Part shown: one piece after another, positions 25,966 through 36,057 of the stretch | Numbering within the stretch: position 1 is the first letter of the stretch | Layout: each line of letters opens with the position of its first letter | NCBI RefSeq assembly: GCF_000411135.1 | Contig: NZ_KE150262.1 | Coordinates: 1,028,824 to 1,092,823, forward strand | DNA from: Actinotignum schaalii FB123-CNA-2 | Lineage (GTDB): Bacteria > Actinomycetota > Actinomycetes > Actinomycetales > Actinomycetaceae | Length of the DNA stretch: 64,000 nucleotides | Direction: 5' to 3' | Notes under the pieces: generated by a model | Told to the model about the DNA's origin: nothing | Databases searched by the model: none | The model's input: the letters and a program-made list of their open reading frames with translations, nothing else | Program-made: the position numbers and the translations under genes

Positions 25966-26829
25966 ATGAAACGCTCCATTTGGCCGCATCGAGCTGCATC
26001 ATCGCTGCGCCGTCTCACGGGCGCGGATAAATCCCGCGCTCTGGAATTTTTAGCCCGCGACCCGATCAACTCCGTGCTCGCCCGCGTCAATGTAGAACGC
26101 ATGGGCGTGGGGACATCCTCGGCGCTGGCGGCGATGCACCGCCGCGATATTGAAGCACTAGCCTGGGACGGCGGCAATATTATTCCCCTGGGATTTTCCC
26201 CGGCGGGTCTGCGCGAACTGGGCGACGATATTCTTTCCCGTCATCGGGTAGCCTGCTCCATCCTCGGGCCAGCCGATCAGGTTCTTGGACTGTGGGAGCA
26301 TCTGGAGCGCTCCTGGAGCCCCGCTCGCGAAATTCGTGCGCGCCAGTATTCCCTCTCTATGACTCACGCCTCCGCGGTAGCACCAGATCCGCAGGTGCGT
26401 CCGGCCGAGCCATGGGAATTCGGCGCTGTTTTCCCTGCGGCAGTCGCCATGTTCACCGAGGAAGTCGGATACGACCCGACTGTTTATGGGCCGAGCTACG
26501 GGCGGCGGGTCCGTGAGCTGATCCGCTCCGGTTACACTTTCGTGCGCATGGGCATCGATCCCGCCACCGGCGCCCCGCGGGTGGAATTCAAGGCTGATAT
26601 CGGTGCATTGGCCGGGGGAGTGGCGCAGATCCAAGGTGTGTGGACTGCTCCTGACCTACGGGGACGTGGGATAGCGACCCGGGCGATGGCCAGCGTCATC
26701 GACCAGGTGCGCGCCCGCTATGCATCCACCGTCTCCCTTTACGTCAATGACTACAATACCTCCGCGGTTAGGCTCTACCAGCACGTAGGTTTTAGCCGCG
26801 CGGGGGAATGGGCAACGGTCCTCCTCTAG
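25966..26829 (+). CDS. GNAT family N-acetyltransferase with DUF4081-like N-terminal domain
   Basis: Protein of 287 residues. The N-terminal half (LEFLARDPINSVLARVNVER, GPADQVLGLWEHLE) fits the DUF4081 domain that precedes the acetyltransferase fold in actinobacterial proteins of this type. The C-terminal half is GNAT: IQGVWTAPDLRGRGIATRAMASVI carries the acetyl-CoA-binding R/Q-x-x-G-x-G/A loop, and LYVNDYNTSAVRLYQHVGF the closing strand. The start ATG at 25966 is 10 bp after the DivIVA-domain gene, so the two are cotranscribed; its ribosome site is weak. The substrate is unknown. Confidence 0.85.
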   Translation: MKRSIWPHRAASSLRRLTGADKSRALEFLARDPINSVLARVNVERMGVGTSSALAAMHRRDIEALAWDGGNIIPLGFSPAGLRELGDDILSRHRVACSILGPADQVLGLWEHLERSWSPAREIRARQYSLSMTHASAVAPDPQVRPAEPWEFGAVFPAAVAMFTEEVGYDPTVYGPSYGRRVRELIRSGYTFVRMGIDPATGAPRVEFKADIGALAGGVAQIQGVWTAPDLRGRGIATRAMASVIDQVRARYASTVSLYVNDYNTSAVRLYQHVGFSRAGEWATVLL

Positions 26830-27003
26830 CTTCAGGGCGCCGCATGTACCATCTGGCATCACGTTGCCTCTCCGTTTGGCGCTGTTGCTCCGTTCGGGTA
26901 CCGTTCCCACCATCCGCTCCGGTGCCGAGTGGGCCGTGCCCCGTTTGCGCCGTTGCCCCATCCACCACCGGTGTCGCGCCGTCCTGCATCATGAGCGGGT
27001 AGA

Positions 27004-28845
27004 ATGGCGGGCGTGCTGAGAATGTCTAGTCTTTTTGTGCGCACCTTGCGCGAAGACCCGGCCGACGCCGAGGTCGCCAGTCATAAGCTCCTAGTCCGCG
27101 GCGGGTACGTGCGGCGCGTGGCCCCAGGTATTTACACCTTGCTGCCGCTCGGCTTGCGGGTACTGCGGAAAGTGGAGCGGGTTGTCCGCGAAGAAATGGA
27201 TGCATCCGGGGCTCAGGAAGTACTTTTCCCGGCCCTGCTCCCGCGCGAACCTTACGAAGCGACAAACCGCTGGAGTGAATACGGCCCCACCCTCTTCAAG
27301 CTGGTGGATCGCAAGGGTAACGACATGTTGCTTGCCCCCACGCACGAGGAAATGTTCACGCTCCTCGTTAAGGATCTTTATTCTTCCTACAAGGACCTGC
27401 CCCTCACGCTCTACCAGATCCAAACGAAGTACCGCGATGAGGCCCGCCCGCGCGCCGGCGTGATTCGCGGGCGCGAATTCGTCATGAAAGATGCGTATTC
27501 CTTTGATATGGATGAGGCGGGGCTGGACGCCTCCTACAATACGATGCGCGCCGCCTACCAGCGCATTTTTGAGCGCCTGGGCCTGCCTTACGCGATCGTC
27601 TCCGCCATGTCCGGTGCGATGGGTGGCTCGCGTTCGGAAGAGTTCCTGTTCCCCACCGCTATTGGGGAGGATACTTTTGTCCGGTCCGCGGGTGGTTACG
27701 CCGCGAATACCGAAGCGGTTACGACGCCGCAGCTCCCCGAACAGGACTTCTCTGACGTTCCGGCACCTGAGCTGGTGGACACCCCCGGGGCGAAAACCAT
27801 CGCTGACCTGGTTGAGATGGCAAACCGGGTGCATCCCCGCTCGGACCGCCCCTGGAACGCCGCAGATACCCTCAAGTCGGTTATCGTGACCCTCACCCAT
27901 CCCGACGGGGAGAAAGAAGTGGTGGTCATCGCCCTTCCCGGGGACCGCGAAGTCGATATGAAGCGCGTGGAAGCTAGCTTGGCTCCGGCCGAAGTGGAGC
28001 TTGCTTCTCCTGAGGATATGGAGAAGTACCCGGGAATCGTGCCGGGTTATACCGGCCCCGGTGCGGTTGGCCCGCAAGCGCGTGGTGGCGCCGTTGCTGA
28101 CGGTGCCGATGACGGTGCAGCGACCGGCGACGGCGCAACGGTGTCGGTGGCGCGCCTCCTCCTTGACCCCCACGTAGCCCGTGGCTCGCGCTGGATCGCA
28201 GGTGGCAACGCGGTGGATAAGCACGTATTCAACCTGGTGTACGGGCGTGATTTCGAGGCCGATGGCACCATCGAAGCCGCGGAAGTACGCGCCGGCGACG
28301 AGGCCCCGGACGGTTCGGGCCCGCTCGATATCGCGCGCGGTATCGAAATTGGCCATATTTTCCAGCTAGGGCGCAAATACGCCGAGGCCCTCGGCCTGAC
28401 GGTGCTCGACGAAAACGGCAAAACCCGCGTGGTCACCATGGGTTCCTACGGCGTGGGTGTTTCCCGCGTCCTCGCCGCTATCGCCGAGCAGTACCACGAT
28501 GAGAAGGGCCTGGTCTGGCCGGTGGGCGTCGCGCCCGCGCAGGTACATATCCTTGCCGCCGGTAAGGACGACGCCGTCTTCTCCGCCGCGGAGGACTTAG
28601 CTACGCAACTGACTGCCGCGGGTATCGAAGTCCTCTTCGATGACCGCCGTAAGGTGAGCGCCGGGGTGAAATTCGCTGATTACGAGCTCCTGGGCATGCC
28701 CTACGCGGTGGTGGTTGGCCGGGGTCTGGCCAATGGAACGGTGGAAGTACGCACCCGCGCCACTGGGGAATCTGAGGACGTGGCGGTGGCGGATGCCGCC
28801 GCTCGGGTCCAGGAGATTCTGGCTGCTGCCCGGGCTAGTGAGTAG
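27004..28845 (+). CDS. proS: Prolyl-tRNA synthetase, bacterial type
   Basis: Class II aminoacyl-tRNA synthetase charging tRNA-Pro. Motif 1 and 2 regions are clear ([60 protein letters not shown]), and motif 3 is [17 protein letters not shown]. The long insertion between motifs 2 and 3 is the Ala-Pro editing domain. Within it, around residue 360, lies an Asp/Gly/Ala-rich segment ([18 protein letters not shown]) that looks like a low-complexity insert unlike the rest. Length 613. Starts at 27004, 27013 (GTG) and 27022 are possible; all precede the conserved [15 protein letters not shown]. Confidence 0.96.
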   Translation: MAGVLRMSSLFVRTLREDPADAEVASHKLLVRGGYVRRVAPGIYTLLPLGLRVLRKVERVVREEMDASGAQEVLFPALLPREPYEATNRWSEYGPTLFKLVDRKGNDMLLAPTHEEMFTLLVKDLYSSYKDLPLTLYQIQTKYRDEARPRAGVIRGREFVMKDAYSFDMDEAGLDASYNTMRAAYQRIFERLGLPYAIVSAMSGAMGGSRSEEFLFPTAIGEDTFVRSAGGYAANTEAVTTPQLPEQDFSDVPAPELVDTPGAKTIADLVEMANRVHPRSDRPWNAADTLKSVIVTLTHPDGEKEVVVIALPGDREVDMKRVEASLAPAEVELASPEDMEKYPGIVPGYTGPGAVGPQARGGAVADGADDGAATGDGATVSVARLLLDPHVARGSRWIAGGNAVDKHVFNLVYGRDFEADGTIEAAEVRAGDEAPDGSGPLDIARGIEIGHIFQLGRKYAEALGLTVLDENGKTRVVTMGSYGVGVSRVLAAIAEQYHDEKGLVWPVGVAPAQVHILAAGKDDAVFSAAEDLATQLTAAGIEVLFDDRRKVSAGVKFADYELLGMPYAVVVGRGLANGTVEVRTRATGESEDVAVADAAARVQEILAAARASE

Positions 28846-28894
28846 TCGCTCCCACGCTGGCTGACAGTGTGCTCGGATCTTGTAACTCGTAACT

Positions 28895-28947
28895 ACAAAA
28901 TGCGCTTCCAGCTGCATAAATATGTATGTTCTGGAAGCGCATTTTGT
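28895..28947. terminator. Bidirectional terminator after proS
   Basis: ACAAAATGCGCTTCCAG pairs with CTGGAAGCGCATTTTGT, a perfect 17-bp stem around a 19-base loop. The stem carries a T-run on either strand, so it can stop proS from the left and the membrane protein gene from the right. Confidence 0.85.
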
Positions 28948-28994
28948 GTGCCCGGGGGCGGGCCGGAACTGGCAGGTATCCGGGCTATGTTTAG

Positions 28995-29396
28995 CTAAAA
29001 GGCACCTAGGACCCCCACCGCGAAGCAGAAAGCCAGGAGAGTTCCCATATCCGCGACGGTCTCAAGGTTGAACCCGAAACGTGGCGGTTTACTGCCGGGC
29101 TTGCGGTATTTCTTGACGATAACGAATAAAATCGTGAAAACGGCGCAGGCGCCTAACAAACGCGGCCATTGGTAGGCGAGCGCCTCGCCGTAGCCCACTT
29201 TTTTCTCGAGTAATGCCCGTGAATTATTGACGTGGAAAGCGAGCAACAAGAAAATCCACAGAACATAATCGGCAAGCAGGTCTAAAATGCGCCGCATACG
29301 CCGCTCAATGGCAGAGTCTTCATCTGAACGCGGCAACGGGTCATTGAAGCCGGACGGCTTTGACTCATCTCTGGGAGAATCGCTGTTTGTCCACAT
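28995..29396 (-). CDS. Hypothetical membrane protein
   Basis: Not recognised. The 133-residue protein has a polar N-terminus rich in Asp, Ser and Pro (about 35 residues), then three predicted transmembrane helices: LLADYVLWIFLLLAFHV, LLGACAVFTILFVIV and MGTLLAFCFAVGVLGAF, with a basic loop (KKYRKPGSKPPR) between the second and third. Codon use fits a real gene and a terminator follows it. The sequence around it is AT-richer than the surroundings. No known motif. Confidence 0.6.
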   Translation of the reverse strand: MWTNSDSPRDESKPSGFNDPLPRSDEDSAIERRMRRILDLLADYVLWIFLLLAFHVNNSRALLEKKVGYGEALAYQWPRLLGACAVFTILFVIVKKYRKPGSKPPRFGFNLETVADMGTLLAFCFAVGVLGAF

Positions 29397-29444
29397 ACAA
29401 ATAATGTACCGTATTAGTTATTGATTATTACGGGGATAACGTAA

Positions 29445-30584
29445 TTAGCCTGCCGTGTGCGGTGAAAGCCCGGGGAGTGCGGCACTACCGAGACTCTGGC
29501 CCGTGGCACCGCTGGCGCCTGTAACACCGCCCGCAGCGGTCCCGCCGCCACCACCATCCAAAGCAAGCGCAAAATTGAGAGCCTCCGTAGCCGGCGCTCC
29601 GCTTTGCCATAGTGCACCGATCAAAGTGGCGTACGCGGCGGATGCGAGCTCGTCCTCTGCAACAGCCGGGAGGGGAATGCTGGCGGCGCGGGTATCCGGG
29701 GTGCCAGCGCGAAGTAGGGCTTCTTCCAGATCAGCAATGCGCGCGATGCGTTCCATGCGCTCGGCATGTCCCTCCATACCCCGGCGTGCCGCATCAACTT
29801 CGTACCACTGGCGGGCCGTATTCGCGGCAGCGAGAAGCTTCGCGTCGCCGCCCGCCGATGCCAGCTGGGCGACGTCGTACCTAGGGCCACCCGCAGCCGC
29901 GGCACCAAAGGGATCCGGGGCGGGTAACCCGGTAGCCTCGGCCACTACCTGAGCATCCCACGTTGCCCGCAGCGCAATAGCGAAATAGAGTGCGCGCTCG
30001 CCGGCTACTTCCTCAGATATCTCCTCGCGAGCGACGACGCCTTTCGCTGCGCCGCCTGTTGCGCCATCCGCCGTACTCGCGGTCGCGCCTTTCGCCGGAG
30101 TTTCCGCTGCGGGCAGTAGCGCATCCGCGGCCGTTACCGCAGCGGAGCTAATCTTGGATAATTCCGCGAGTAATTCAGCAGCATCGGGAGCCAGGGGAGA
30201 AGGCTCGGGAGAATTTGTATGCCCGGCCGGGGCTCCGCTCGGCCACGCCTGCCATACCCCACCAAGCTGGTTCTCCCATATGCTAGCGTGCTCGGCAACA
30301 TCCTGGTATACCTGCGCGGCGTAGCCGCCCGTTTCAGCGGCCAGGTCGGTTGCGGCCGCCGAGCACCGCTGGGATGCCACGGCAAGACTTTGGCGCAGTT
30401 CTTGCGTTGTCGTCATAGGTGCGGGGGAGGGGTCGCCGTGTTCCCACCGTGCTCCCATCGCAATAAGAATGGCGCCAATGATGAGGATCGTAAGCGCGGC
30501 GGTGCCCACCAGCTGCACCGTGGTTCGAATCGGCTGAGAGGTGCGCCGATGAGCGAGCGCTCCGCTCCGGGGTGCAGCTGCCAT
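29445..30584 (-). CDS. Hypothetical membrane-anchored Ala-rich protein
   Basis: The 379-residue protein has one N-terminal membrane helix (VQLVGTAALTILIIGAILIAM) and an Ala/Gly/Glu-rich helical extracytoplasmic part. A low-complexity section near residues 155-190 (ETPAKGATASTADGATGGAAKG) divides it. The C-terminal half contains the helices ALYFAIALRATWDAQVVA and ELASAAYATLIGALWQSG. In other Actinobacteria a ferritin-like DUF4439 protein lies between proS and rimP; this one could be a divergent relative, but I see no metal-binding pattern. It is divergent from rimP. Confidence 0.6.
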   Translation of the reverse strand: MAAAPRSGALAHRRTSQPIRTTVQLVGTAALTILIIGAILIAMGARWEHGDPSPAPMTTTQELRQSLAVASQRCSAAATDLAAETGGYAAQVYQDVAEHASIWENQLGGVWQAWPSGAPAGHTNSPEPSPLAPDAAELLAELSKISSAAVTAADALLPAAETPAKGATASTADGATGGAAKGVVAREEISEEVAGERALYFAIALRATWDAQVVAEATGLPAPDPFGAAAAGGPRYDVAQLASAGGDAKLLAAANTARQWYEVDAARRGMEGHAERMERIARIADLEEALLRAGTPDTRAASIPLPAVAEDELASAAYATLIGALWQSGAPATEALNFALALDGGGGGTAAGGVTGASGATGQSLGSAALPGLSPHTAG

Positions 30585-30680
30585 GCTTCTCCGCTTTCCT
30601 GACGAGAATAAAACCGCTTATATTGTGCCACCTCGATCGGCCTGGGAGACGGTGCGCGCGCTGATGACGGCACGCTGTGC

Positions 30681-30710
30681 ACCGTGCCACCGTGCCACCG
30701 TGCCACCGTC
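30681..30710. repeat. 8-bp tandem repeat in the rimP upstream region
   Basis: ACCGTGCC is repeated three full times and part of a fourth (30681-30710). Related GCACCGTG words recur singly to about 30770. The array lies in the divergent gap between the hypothetical gene and rimP, so a copy-number change would alter promoter spacing. Confidence 0.7.
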
Positions 30711-30822
30711 GGCGCCGGCAGGGCTATTTGCACCGTGGGCAACGGCGGTGATACCTGCACCGTGGGCACGGTCTGGCACGCCCGTGTACCACGGCGCGGC
30801 GCGGAAACTGTAGGATTAGCCC

Positions 30823-31374
30823 ATGAGTCATTCCAAGAGTTCGCGTCCTCCCGCGCGGCGGGACCGCCGCTCTACCGGGCCCCGTAAATCCAGTCAGGCA
30901 CAGCGGACCGGCGAAATCATCGCCGCGATTGAACCTCTTGTTTCCCAATGCGGGCTCTACCTGGAAGGCGTAACGGTGGGCCGTGCCGGTGGGCGCGCCG
31001 TCGTTCACGTCACGGTCGATCTCCCCAGCGGCCCCGGTGGTGTTGGCTCGGATCAGCTTACCGACGTTTCGCGTCTTATTTCCGCGCGTTTGGACGACGT
31101 CGACCTCGTTCAGGGTGCCTATAACCTTGAAGTGTCCACCCCCGGTGCCACCCGCCCGCTCGTGGAACCGCGCCACTTTTCCCGCGCAGTGGGGCGCCTG
31201 CTGCGTCTGACACCCTCCGGTGAAGATGAGATCGTGAGCCGGTTGCGCGCCGTCGAGGGCGATACTCTGGTCCTCGCATCGGATAACGGGGGAGTGGAAC
31301 GGCGCCTACCCATTGGTCGGGTGGAACGGGCCCGCGTTGATATTGAATTCCATCGCGACGGCGAGGAAGAGTAG
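30823..31374 (+). CDS. rimP: Ribosome maturation factor RimP
   Basis: Assists 30S assembly, acting on the S12/S19 region. The 183-residue protein has a basic N-terminal extension of about 28 residues, then IEPLVSQCGLYLEGVTVGRAGGRAVVHVTVD and the family signature LEVSTPGATRPL, ending in the Sm-like C-terminal domain (VERARVDIEF). It opens the rimP-nusA-ylxR-infB-rbfA-truB operon. ATG 30823. Confidence 0.94.
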   Translation: MSHSKSSRPPARRDRRSTGPRKSSQAQRTGEIIAAIEPLVSQCGLYLEGVTVGRAGGRAVVHVTVDLPSGPGGVGSDQLTDVSRLISARLDDVDLVQGAYNLEVSTPGATRPLVEPRHFSRAVGRLLRLTPSGEDEIVSRLRAVEGDTLVLASDNGGVERRLPIGRVERARVDIEFHRDGEEE

Positions 31375-31382
31375 GAGAAATC

Positions 31383-32465
31383 GTGGATATTCAAATTCAC
31401 ATGAACGAGCTGCGGGCCCTGGAAAGTGAACTTGGCCTGAGCTCCGATGTACTCGTCGAAGCAATTGAAGATGCCCTGTTGCACGCCTATGCGCGGGTGC
31501 CCGGTGCGATTCGCGGGGCCCGGGTCGATATGGATCGGCGCACCGGCAAAATCGTGGTGTGGGCCCCGGAAATTGACGAAGAAGGTAATGTCGTCGGTGA
31601 ATTCGATGACACCCCGCACGATTTTGGGCGCATTGCGACGGCGACGGCGAAATCCGTGATTGCCCAGCGCCTCAAGGAAGCCGAAGCGAATCGCGTGCTC
31701 GGCTCCTTCAAAAATAAGCAGGGTGACATTATTTCCGGCGTTGTGCAAGGCCGGGCCGGGCGCGATAGCTTCTCCCGCGATCTCCTCGTGGAAGTGGGGG
31801 ACCACGAAGCTATTTTGCGAGCGGAGGAACAGGTTCCTACCGAGCATCTCAACAGGGGGGATCGCATCCGCGCCCTGGTCTTGGATGTAGTGGTCACCAG
31901 CCGAGGTGCCTCCATTCGGCTCTCGCGTACCCACCCGGATTTTGTGCGCCGTCTCTTCGAATTGGAAGTGCCTGAAATTGCTAGTGGCACCGTGGAACTC
32001 GTGGCGCTCGCGCGCGAGGCGGGGCACCGTTCCAAGCTCGCCGTATACGCCGAGGATCCGGAGGTGAATGCCAAGGGGGCGTGTATTGGCCATAACGGTC
32101 AGCGCGTGCGTGCGGTCACCACGGAGCTGGGTGGGGAGAAAATTGACATCGTTGATTACAACGATGATCCGGCGGTATTTATCGCCGCGTCACTGTCCCC
32201 CGCGAAGGTAACCCGGGTGGATATCATCTCCGTGGAGAAGCGCCAGGCCCGCGCCATTGTTCCCGATGGGCAGGCATCCCTCGCTATCGGTAAAGAAGCG
32301 CAGAATGTGCGCCTGGCCGCCAAGCTCACCGGGTGGTCCATCGATATTCGTAAAGAATCCGATGTGCAAGAAACTCCCGCTGTGGAAATTTCCGGTGGCG
32401 AAGCCCTCGGCGGAGCTGAACACGGGGAAGATCACGCGGCACAGTCGCATGATGACGTGCGTTAG
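31383..32465 (+). CDS. nusA: Transcription termination/antitermination factor NusA
   Basis: RNA polymerase-associated elongation factor. Domains in order: N-terminal polymerase-binding domain (about 1-125, with VEAIEDALLHAYAR), an S1 domain (about 130-205), and two KH domains (GHRSKLAVYAEDPEVNAKGACIG with NGQRVRAV, and ARAIVPDGQASLAIGKEAQNVRLAAKLTGW). At 360 residues it lacks the C-terminal acidic repeats of the E. coli protein, as in other Actinobacteria. The GTG start lies 8 bp after rimP with AGGAGAAATC upstream. A short acidic/His-rich tail ends it. Confidence 0.96.
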   Translation: MDIQIHMNELRALESELGLSSDVLVEAIEDALLHAYARVPGAIRGARVDMDRRTGKIVVWAPEIDEEGNVVGEFDDTPHDFGRIATATAKSVIAQRLKEAEANRVLGSFKNKQGDIISGVVQGRAGRDSFSRDLLVEVGDHEAILRAEEQVPTEHLNRGDRIRALVLDVVVTSRGASIRLSRTHPDFVRRLFELEVPEIASGTVELVALAREAGHRSKLAVYAEDPEVNAKGACIGHNGQRVRAVTTELGGEKIDIVDYNDDPAVFIAASLSPAKVTRVDIISVEKRQARAIVPDGQASLAIGKEAQNVRLAAKLTGWSIDIRKESDVQETPAVEISGGEALGGAEHGEDHAAQSHDDVR

Positions 32466-32514
32466 TAGCATCTTGCCGCTAAAATAGATAGGGTGTGAAT
32501 TTCGAGGCGGTGGG

Positions 32515-32772
32515 ATGATGACGAAAAATCCGCGCATGTGCGTGGGGTGCCGTCAGCGTGCCGCCCGGGAGGAACTGGTGCGCTTAGCGCTAACCGATGC
32601 GGGAGTTGTTGTGGATAAAGAACAGCGGCTGCCCGGCCGGGGAGCGTGGGTGCACGCCCGCCCTGACTGTCTAGCCAGGGGAATGCGGACGGGACAACTT
32701 GCGCATGCCTTTCGCTGCGCCGTCGTTCTTCCTCCGCATGCCGTAACAGAAGTAATCAGTTCGCTCGCGTGA
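32515..32772 (+). CDS. ylxR: YlxR-family (DUF448) RNA-binding protein
   Basis: Small basic protein of 85 residues with the family signature RMCVGCRQRAAREELVRLA near the start and LPGRGAWVHARPDCL in the middle. YlxR proteins lie between nusA and infB in most Gram-positive bacteria and have been linked to RNA binding and to RNase P in some species. Start ATG 32515 or 32518, with GGCGGTGGG upstream. Placed in the rimP-infB operon. Confidence 0.92.
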   Translation: MMTKNPRMCVGCRQRAAREELVRLALTDAGVVVDKEQRLPGRGAWVHARPDCLARGMRTGQLAHAFRCAVVLPPHAVTEVISSLA

Positions 32773-32899
32773 GCGGAGCGAAAACCCGAGACCAAGAAAG
32801 CGGGTTGGAAGCTGATGGGCACCCGATGAGTACCCAACGATGAACAACCGGATTTAGCGGGTCCGTGCGCACTTTTGCCGGGCCCAACGAAGGAGAACT

Positions 32900-35800
32900 G
32901 TGGCAAAAGTCCGCGTCCATGAACTCGCCAAAGAACTGGGGGTGACCAGCAAGAAGCTGCTGGCCACACTCAAGGAGAATGGCGAATTCGTCAAATCTGC
33001 CTCGTCCACCATTGAGGCACCTGTTGTGCGTAAAGCACGTGAATACTTTGAAGCGCACCCCGAATTGGTTGAATCCAAGGGGAGCGCTAAGCCGGCACCG
33101 CGCAAGCCCGTCCGTAAGCATCCCGTGGCGCCCGATGCGGTGGATATGCCCGCCGGTTCGGCCTCGATTGTCGATGTGACGGCACAGGCGAAGGCTGCCG
33201 CGAACTCCGGTGCTGCCGGTACTGGCACCGGCGCACCCAAGCCCGGCCCGAAGCCGGCCCCGGCCAAGCAGCATGCGGATAACGCCGCGGCGCCCACCCC
33301 TGCCGCGGTGGCGGGCACTGCCGGAGCCGTTACCGGAACCGGCGCTAGCGCCGGTGTGCCTAAGCCCGGCTCCGCAGCTGGTGCTCATGGCAGTGCGGCC
33401 CCGAAGCCCGGTAAGCCCGGCCCGCAGCAAGCCGCGCCGAAACCGGCTCCCAAGCCCGGTGCGTCTGCACCGTCCGGAAAGTCCGGGGAAGCGGGTTCTG
33501 CCCACGGTGCCGATGCCTCGCACGGCGGCGCAAAGCCCCAGGAAACTGGGCACTCCGGCCGCTCCAATATTCCTACCCCGCGCGGCGCGGTGAAATCCGC
33601 CAAGGCGGCGCGTGCCGAAGCTGATCAGCGCACCCCGCGCCCCGGGAACAACCCCTACGCCACCTCGCAGGGTATGCCCCGTCCCGGTGGCGGGCGCGGC
33701 CCGCGGCCCGGCAATAATCCGTATGCCACTTCGCAGGGTATGCCCCGTCCCGGTGGCGGGCGCAAGAATGCGGGCACTCCCCGCCCCGGTGCGCATCAGG
33801 GCGCGCATCAGAACAACCACGGTGGTGGCGGGCAGCGTTCCGGTGGCGGGCGCGGGCACGGAGGTTCGCGCCCCTCGCCGGCGATGATGCCTAACCAGAT
33901 GGCCGGCGCTCCCTCCTCCGGGCGGGGCGGTCGCGGCGGTGGCCGCGGGCGTGGCCCGGCTGGCGGCGGTCAGAATCGTGGCGGGCAAGGCCGGCCCACG
34001 GGCGGTTTCACCCGCAGTGGCGGGCGTTCGCGCGGCGGTTCCACCGCCGGTGCTTTCGGGCGCCGCGGAGGTGGCGGAGGCCGCAAGTCCAAGCGGACCC
34101 GGCGCGAAGAATACGAGGCACAGTCCTCGCCAATGCTTTCCGGCGTCCAGGTTCCCCGCGGGGATGGCTCCACCGTGGTGCGCCTGCGCCAGGGTGCTTC
34201 GCTGGCGGACTTCGCCGAACGTATCGGTGCGTCCTCGGCGGCCCTCATCACCGTGCTCTTCCGTATGGGTGAGATGGCCACGATGAACCAGTCGCTGGAC
34301 GAAGATACCTTCAAGCTGCTGGGAGCCGAACTCGGCTACGAGGTGGAAGTTCTCTCCGCTGAGGATGAGGATCGTGAAATCCTGGAGAGCTTCGATATTA
34401 ACCTCGAAGAAGAAGAGCTCCTGGAAGACGAAGAGAACCTCAAGCCGCGTCCCCCGGTTGTTACCGTTATGGGCCACGTGGACCACGGTAAAACCAAGCT
34501 CCTCGATGCGTTCCGCCACTCGCGGGTGGAAGGTACCGAATCGGGCGGTATTACCCAGGCCATCGGTGCTTTCCAGACCGATATCGAATACGAAGGCGAA
34601 ACCCGGGCGATCACGTTCATTGATACCCCCGGTCACGAAGCCTTCACCCAGATGCGCGCCCGCGGTGCGGATATTACCGACATCGCGATCCTCGTGGTCG
34701 CCGCGGACGACGGTGTGATGCCCCAGACGGTGGAAGCTATCAACCACGCGCAATCCGCGGGTGTGAAGATCATCGTCGCGGTCAACAAGATCGACGTGGA
34801 AGGCGCCAACCCGCAGAAGGTGCGCAGCCAGCTAACCGAATACGGCCTCATCGCCGAAGAATACGGCGGGGACACCATGTTCCTCGACGTGTCGGCCAAG
34901 CAGCGTATCGGCATCGACGATCTCCTCGAAGCCATCCTTTACGTGGCCGATGCCGAACTGGAACTCAAGGCCAATCCGGATCGCACCGCGCGCGGTGTTG
35001 CCATCGAAGCGAAGCTCGATCAGGGCCGCGGTTCGGTGATTACCGCACTGGTGCAAACCGGTACGCTGCGGATCTCCGATCCCATCGTGGTGGGTATTGC
35101 CCACGGGCGCGTGCGTGCCATGTTCGATGCCAGCGGCAATCCGGTCAAGGAAGCCGGGCCTTCCATGCCGGTCCAGGTGCTCGGCTTGGACGCGGTGCCC
35201 TCCGCCGGGGATGCCTTCCTCGTGGCGGACGACGAACGAACCGCACGCCAAATTGCCGAACAGCGCGAATCTGCCCAGCGGGCGGCTTCTCTGGCACGGC
35301 GTCGCAAGCGTGTCTCGCTGGAGAACCTCGGGGATGTCCTCAAGGAAGGCAGCGTCGAAACGCTCAACCTTATTATCAAGGGCGATTCCTCCGGCGCGGT
35401 GGAAGCGCTGGAATCCTCGCTCCTCGATATTGAGGTCGATGACGAAGTGGCGCTGCAGATCATCCACCGTGGCGTGGGTGCCATCACCCAGAACGACGTC
35501 AATCTCGCAACCGTTGATAACGCCGTCATTATCGGCTTCAATGTGCGCCCGGCGGAACGCGTAGCGGATCTGGCCGAACGCGAAGGCGTGGAGATGAAGT
35601 TCTACTCGGTCATCTACCAGGCCATCGAGGAAGTGGAAGCGGCCCTCAAGGGCATGCTCAAGCCCGTTCTCGAGGAAGTTCAGCTGGGCAGCGCCGAAGT
35701 GCGCCAGCTCTTCCGCTCGGGCAAGGCCGGCACCATTGCCGGCTCCATTGTCCGCACTGGCGCGATCAAGCGCGGGGCGAAGGCACGGTTGGTACGCGAC

Positions 35801-35968
35801 GGCGTCGTGGTACAACCCGAGCTCGAAATTGTCTCGCTGCGCCGCGAAAAGGACGATGTTACCGAAGTACGCGAAGGCTACGAATGCGGCATTACGCTCG
35901 GCTACCGCGATATTCACGAAGGCGACATTATTGAAACCTTTGAGATGCAGGAGAAGGCCCGCAGCTAG
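32900..35968 (+). CDS. infB: Translation initiation factor IF-2
   Basis: GTPase that brings initiator tRNA to the 30S subunit. The 1022-residue protein has an IF2-N helix at the start ([21 protein letters not shown]) and then an unusually long disordered region of about 350 residues rich in Ala, Pro, Gly, Lys and Arg. A second IF2-N domain ([21 protein letters not shown]) comes next. The G domain starts near 523 with [16 protein letters not shown] and NKID, and domains II-IV follow. The Pro/Gly/Arg extension is usual for Actinobacteria. GTG start with AAGGAGA upstream. Confidence 0.97.
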   Translation: MAKVRVHELAKELGVTSKKLLATLKENGEFVKSASSTIEAPVVRKAREYFEAHPELVESKGSAKPAPRKPVRKHPVAPDAVDMPAGSASIVDVTAQAKAAANSGAAGTGTGAPKPGPKPAPAKQHADNAAAPTPAAVAGTAGAVTGTGASAGVPKPGSAAGAHGSAAPKPGKPGPQQAAPKPAPKPGASAPSGKSGEAGSAHGADASHGGAKPQETGHSGRSNIPTPRGAVKSAKAARAEADQRTPRPGNNPYATSQGMPRPGGGRGPRPGNNPYATSQGMPRPGGGRKNAGTPRPGAHQGAHQNNHGGGGQRSGGGRGHGGSRPSPAMMPNQMAGAPSSGRGGRGGGRGRGPAGGGQNRGGQGRPTGGFTRSGGRSRGGSTAGAFGRRGGGGGRKSKRTRREEYEAQSSPMLSGVQVPRGDGSTVVRLRQGASLADFAERIGASSAALITVLFRMGEMATMNQSLDEDTFKLLGAELGYEVEVLSAEDEDREILESFDINLEEEELLEDEENLKPRPPVVTVMGHVDHGKTKLLDAFRHSRVEGTESGGITQAIGAFQTDIEYEGETRAITFIDTPGHEAFTQMRARGADITDIAILVVAADDGVMPQTVEAINHAQSAGVKIIVAVNKIDVEGANPQKVRSQLTEYGLIAEEYGGDTMFLDVSAKQRIGIDDLLEAILYVADAELELKANPDRTARGVAIEAKLDQGRGSVITALVQTGTLRISDPIVVGIAHGRVRAMFDASGNPVKEAGPSMPVQVLGLDAVPSAGDAFLVADDERTARQIAEQRESAQRAASLARRRKRVSLENLGDVLKEGSVETLNLIIKGDSSGAVEALESSLLDIEVDDEVALQIIHRGVGAITQNDVNLATVDNAVIIGFNVRPAERVADLAEREGVEMKFYSVIYQAIEEVEAALKGMLKPVLEEVQLGSAEVRQLFRSGKAGTIAGSIVRTGAIKRGAKARLVRDGVVVQPELEIVSLRREKDDVTEVREGYECGITLGYRDIHEGDIIETFEMQEKARS
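33635..33766 (+). repeat. Two 66-bp coding repeats inside infB
   Basis: Two in-frame copies of a 22-residue unit (starting [18 protein letters not shown]) in the disordered region of IF-2. The same [14 protein letters not shown] words are common in actinobacterial IF-2, so this is family-typical. Confidence 0.85.
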
Positions 35969-36057
35969 GGGACTGTCCTGAGGAACGTTGCGGCCCGCCG
36001 GCTCGCCACTGGCGCTGGCGGGCCGCAGCATATCCACCAGCAATAAAGGAGATGAAG

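Noticed and set aside
26830-27003. T-box or tRNA gene before proS
   Set aside because: No T-box core sequence, no cloverleaf; only CCGTT/CCGGT-rich low-complexity sequence.
27091-28356. Long minus-strand open frame opposite proS
   Set aside because: Antisense to well-conserved ProRS motifs; no promoter or ribosome site.
33635-33766. Repeats in infB considered as a mobile or unusual element
   Set aside because: The [14 protein letters not shown] unit is common in actinobacterial IF-2.
32756-34753. Long minus-strand open frame opposite infB
   Set aside because: Antisense shadow of the Pro/Gly/Arg-rich IF-2 region; its translation is low complexity and has no start signal.
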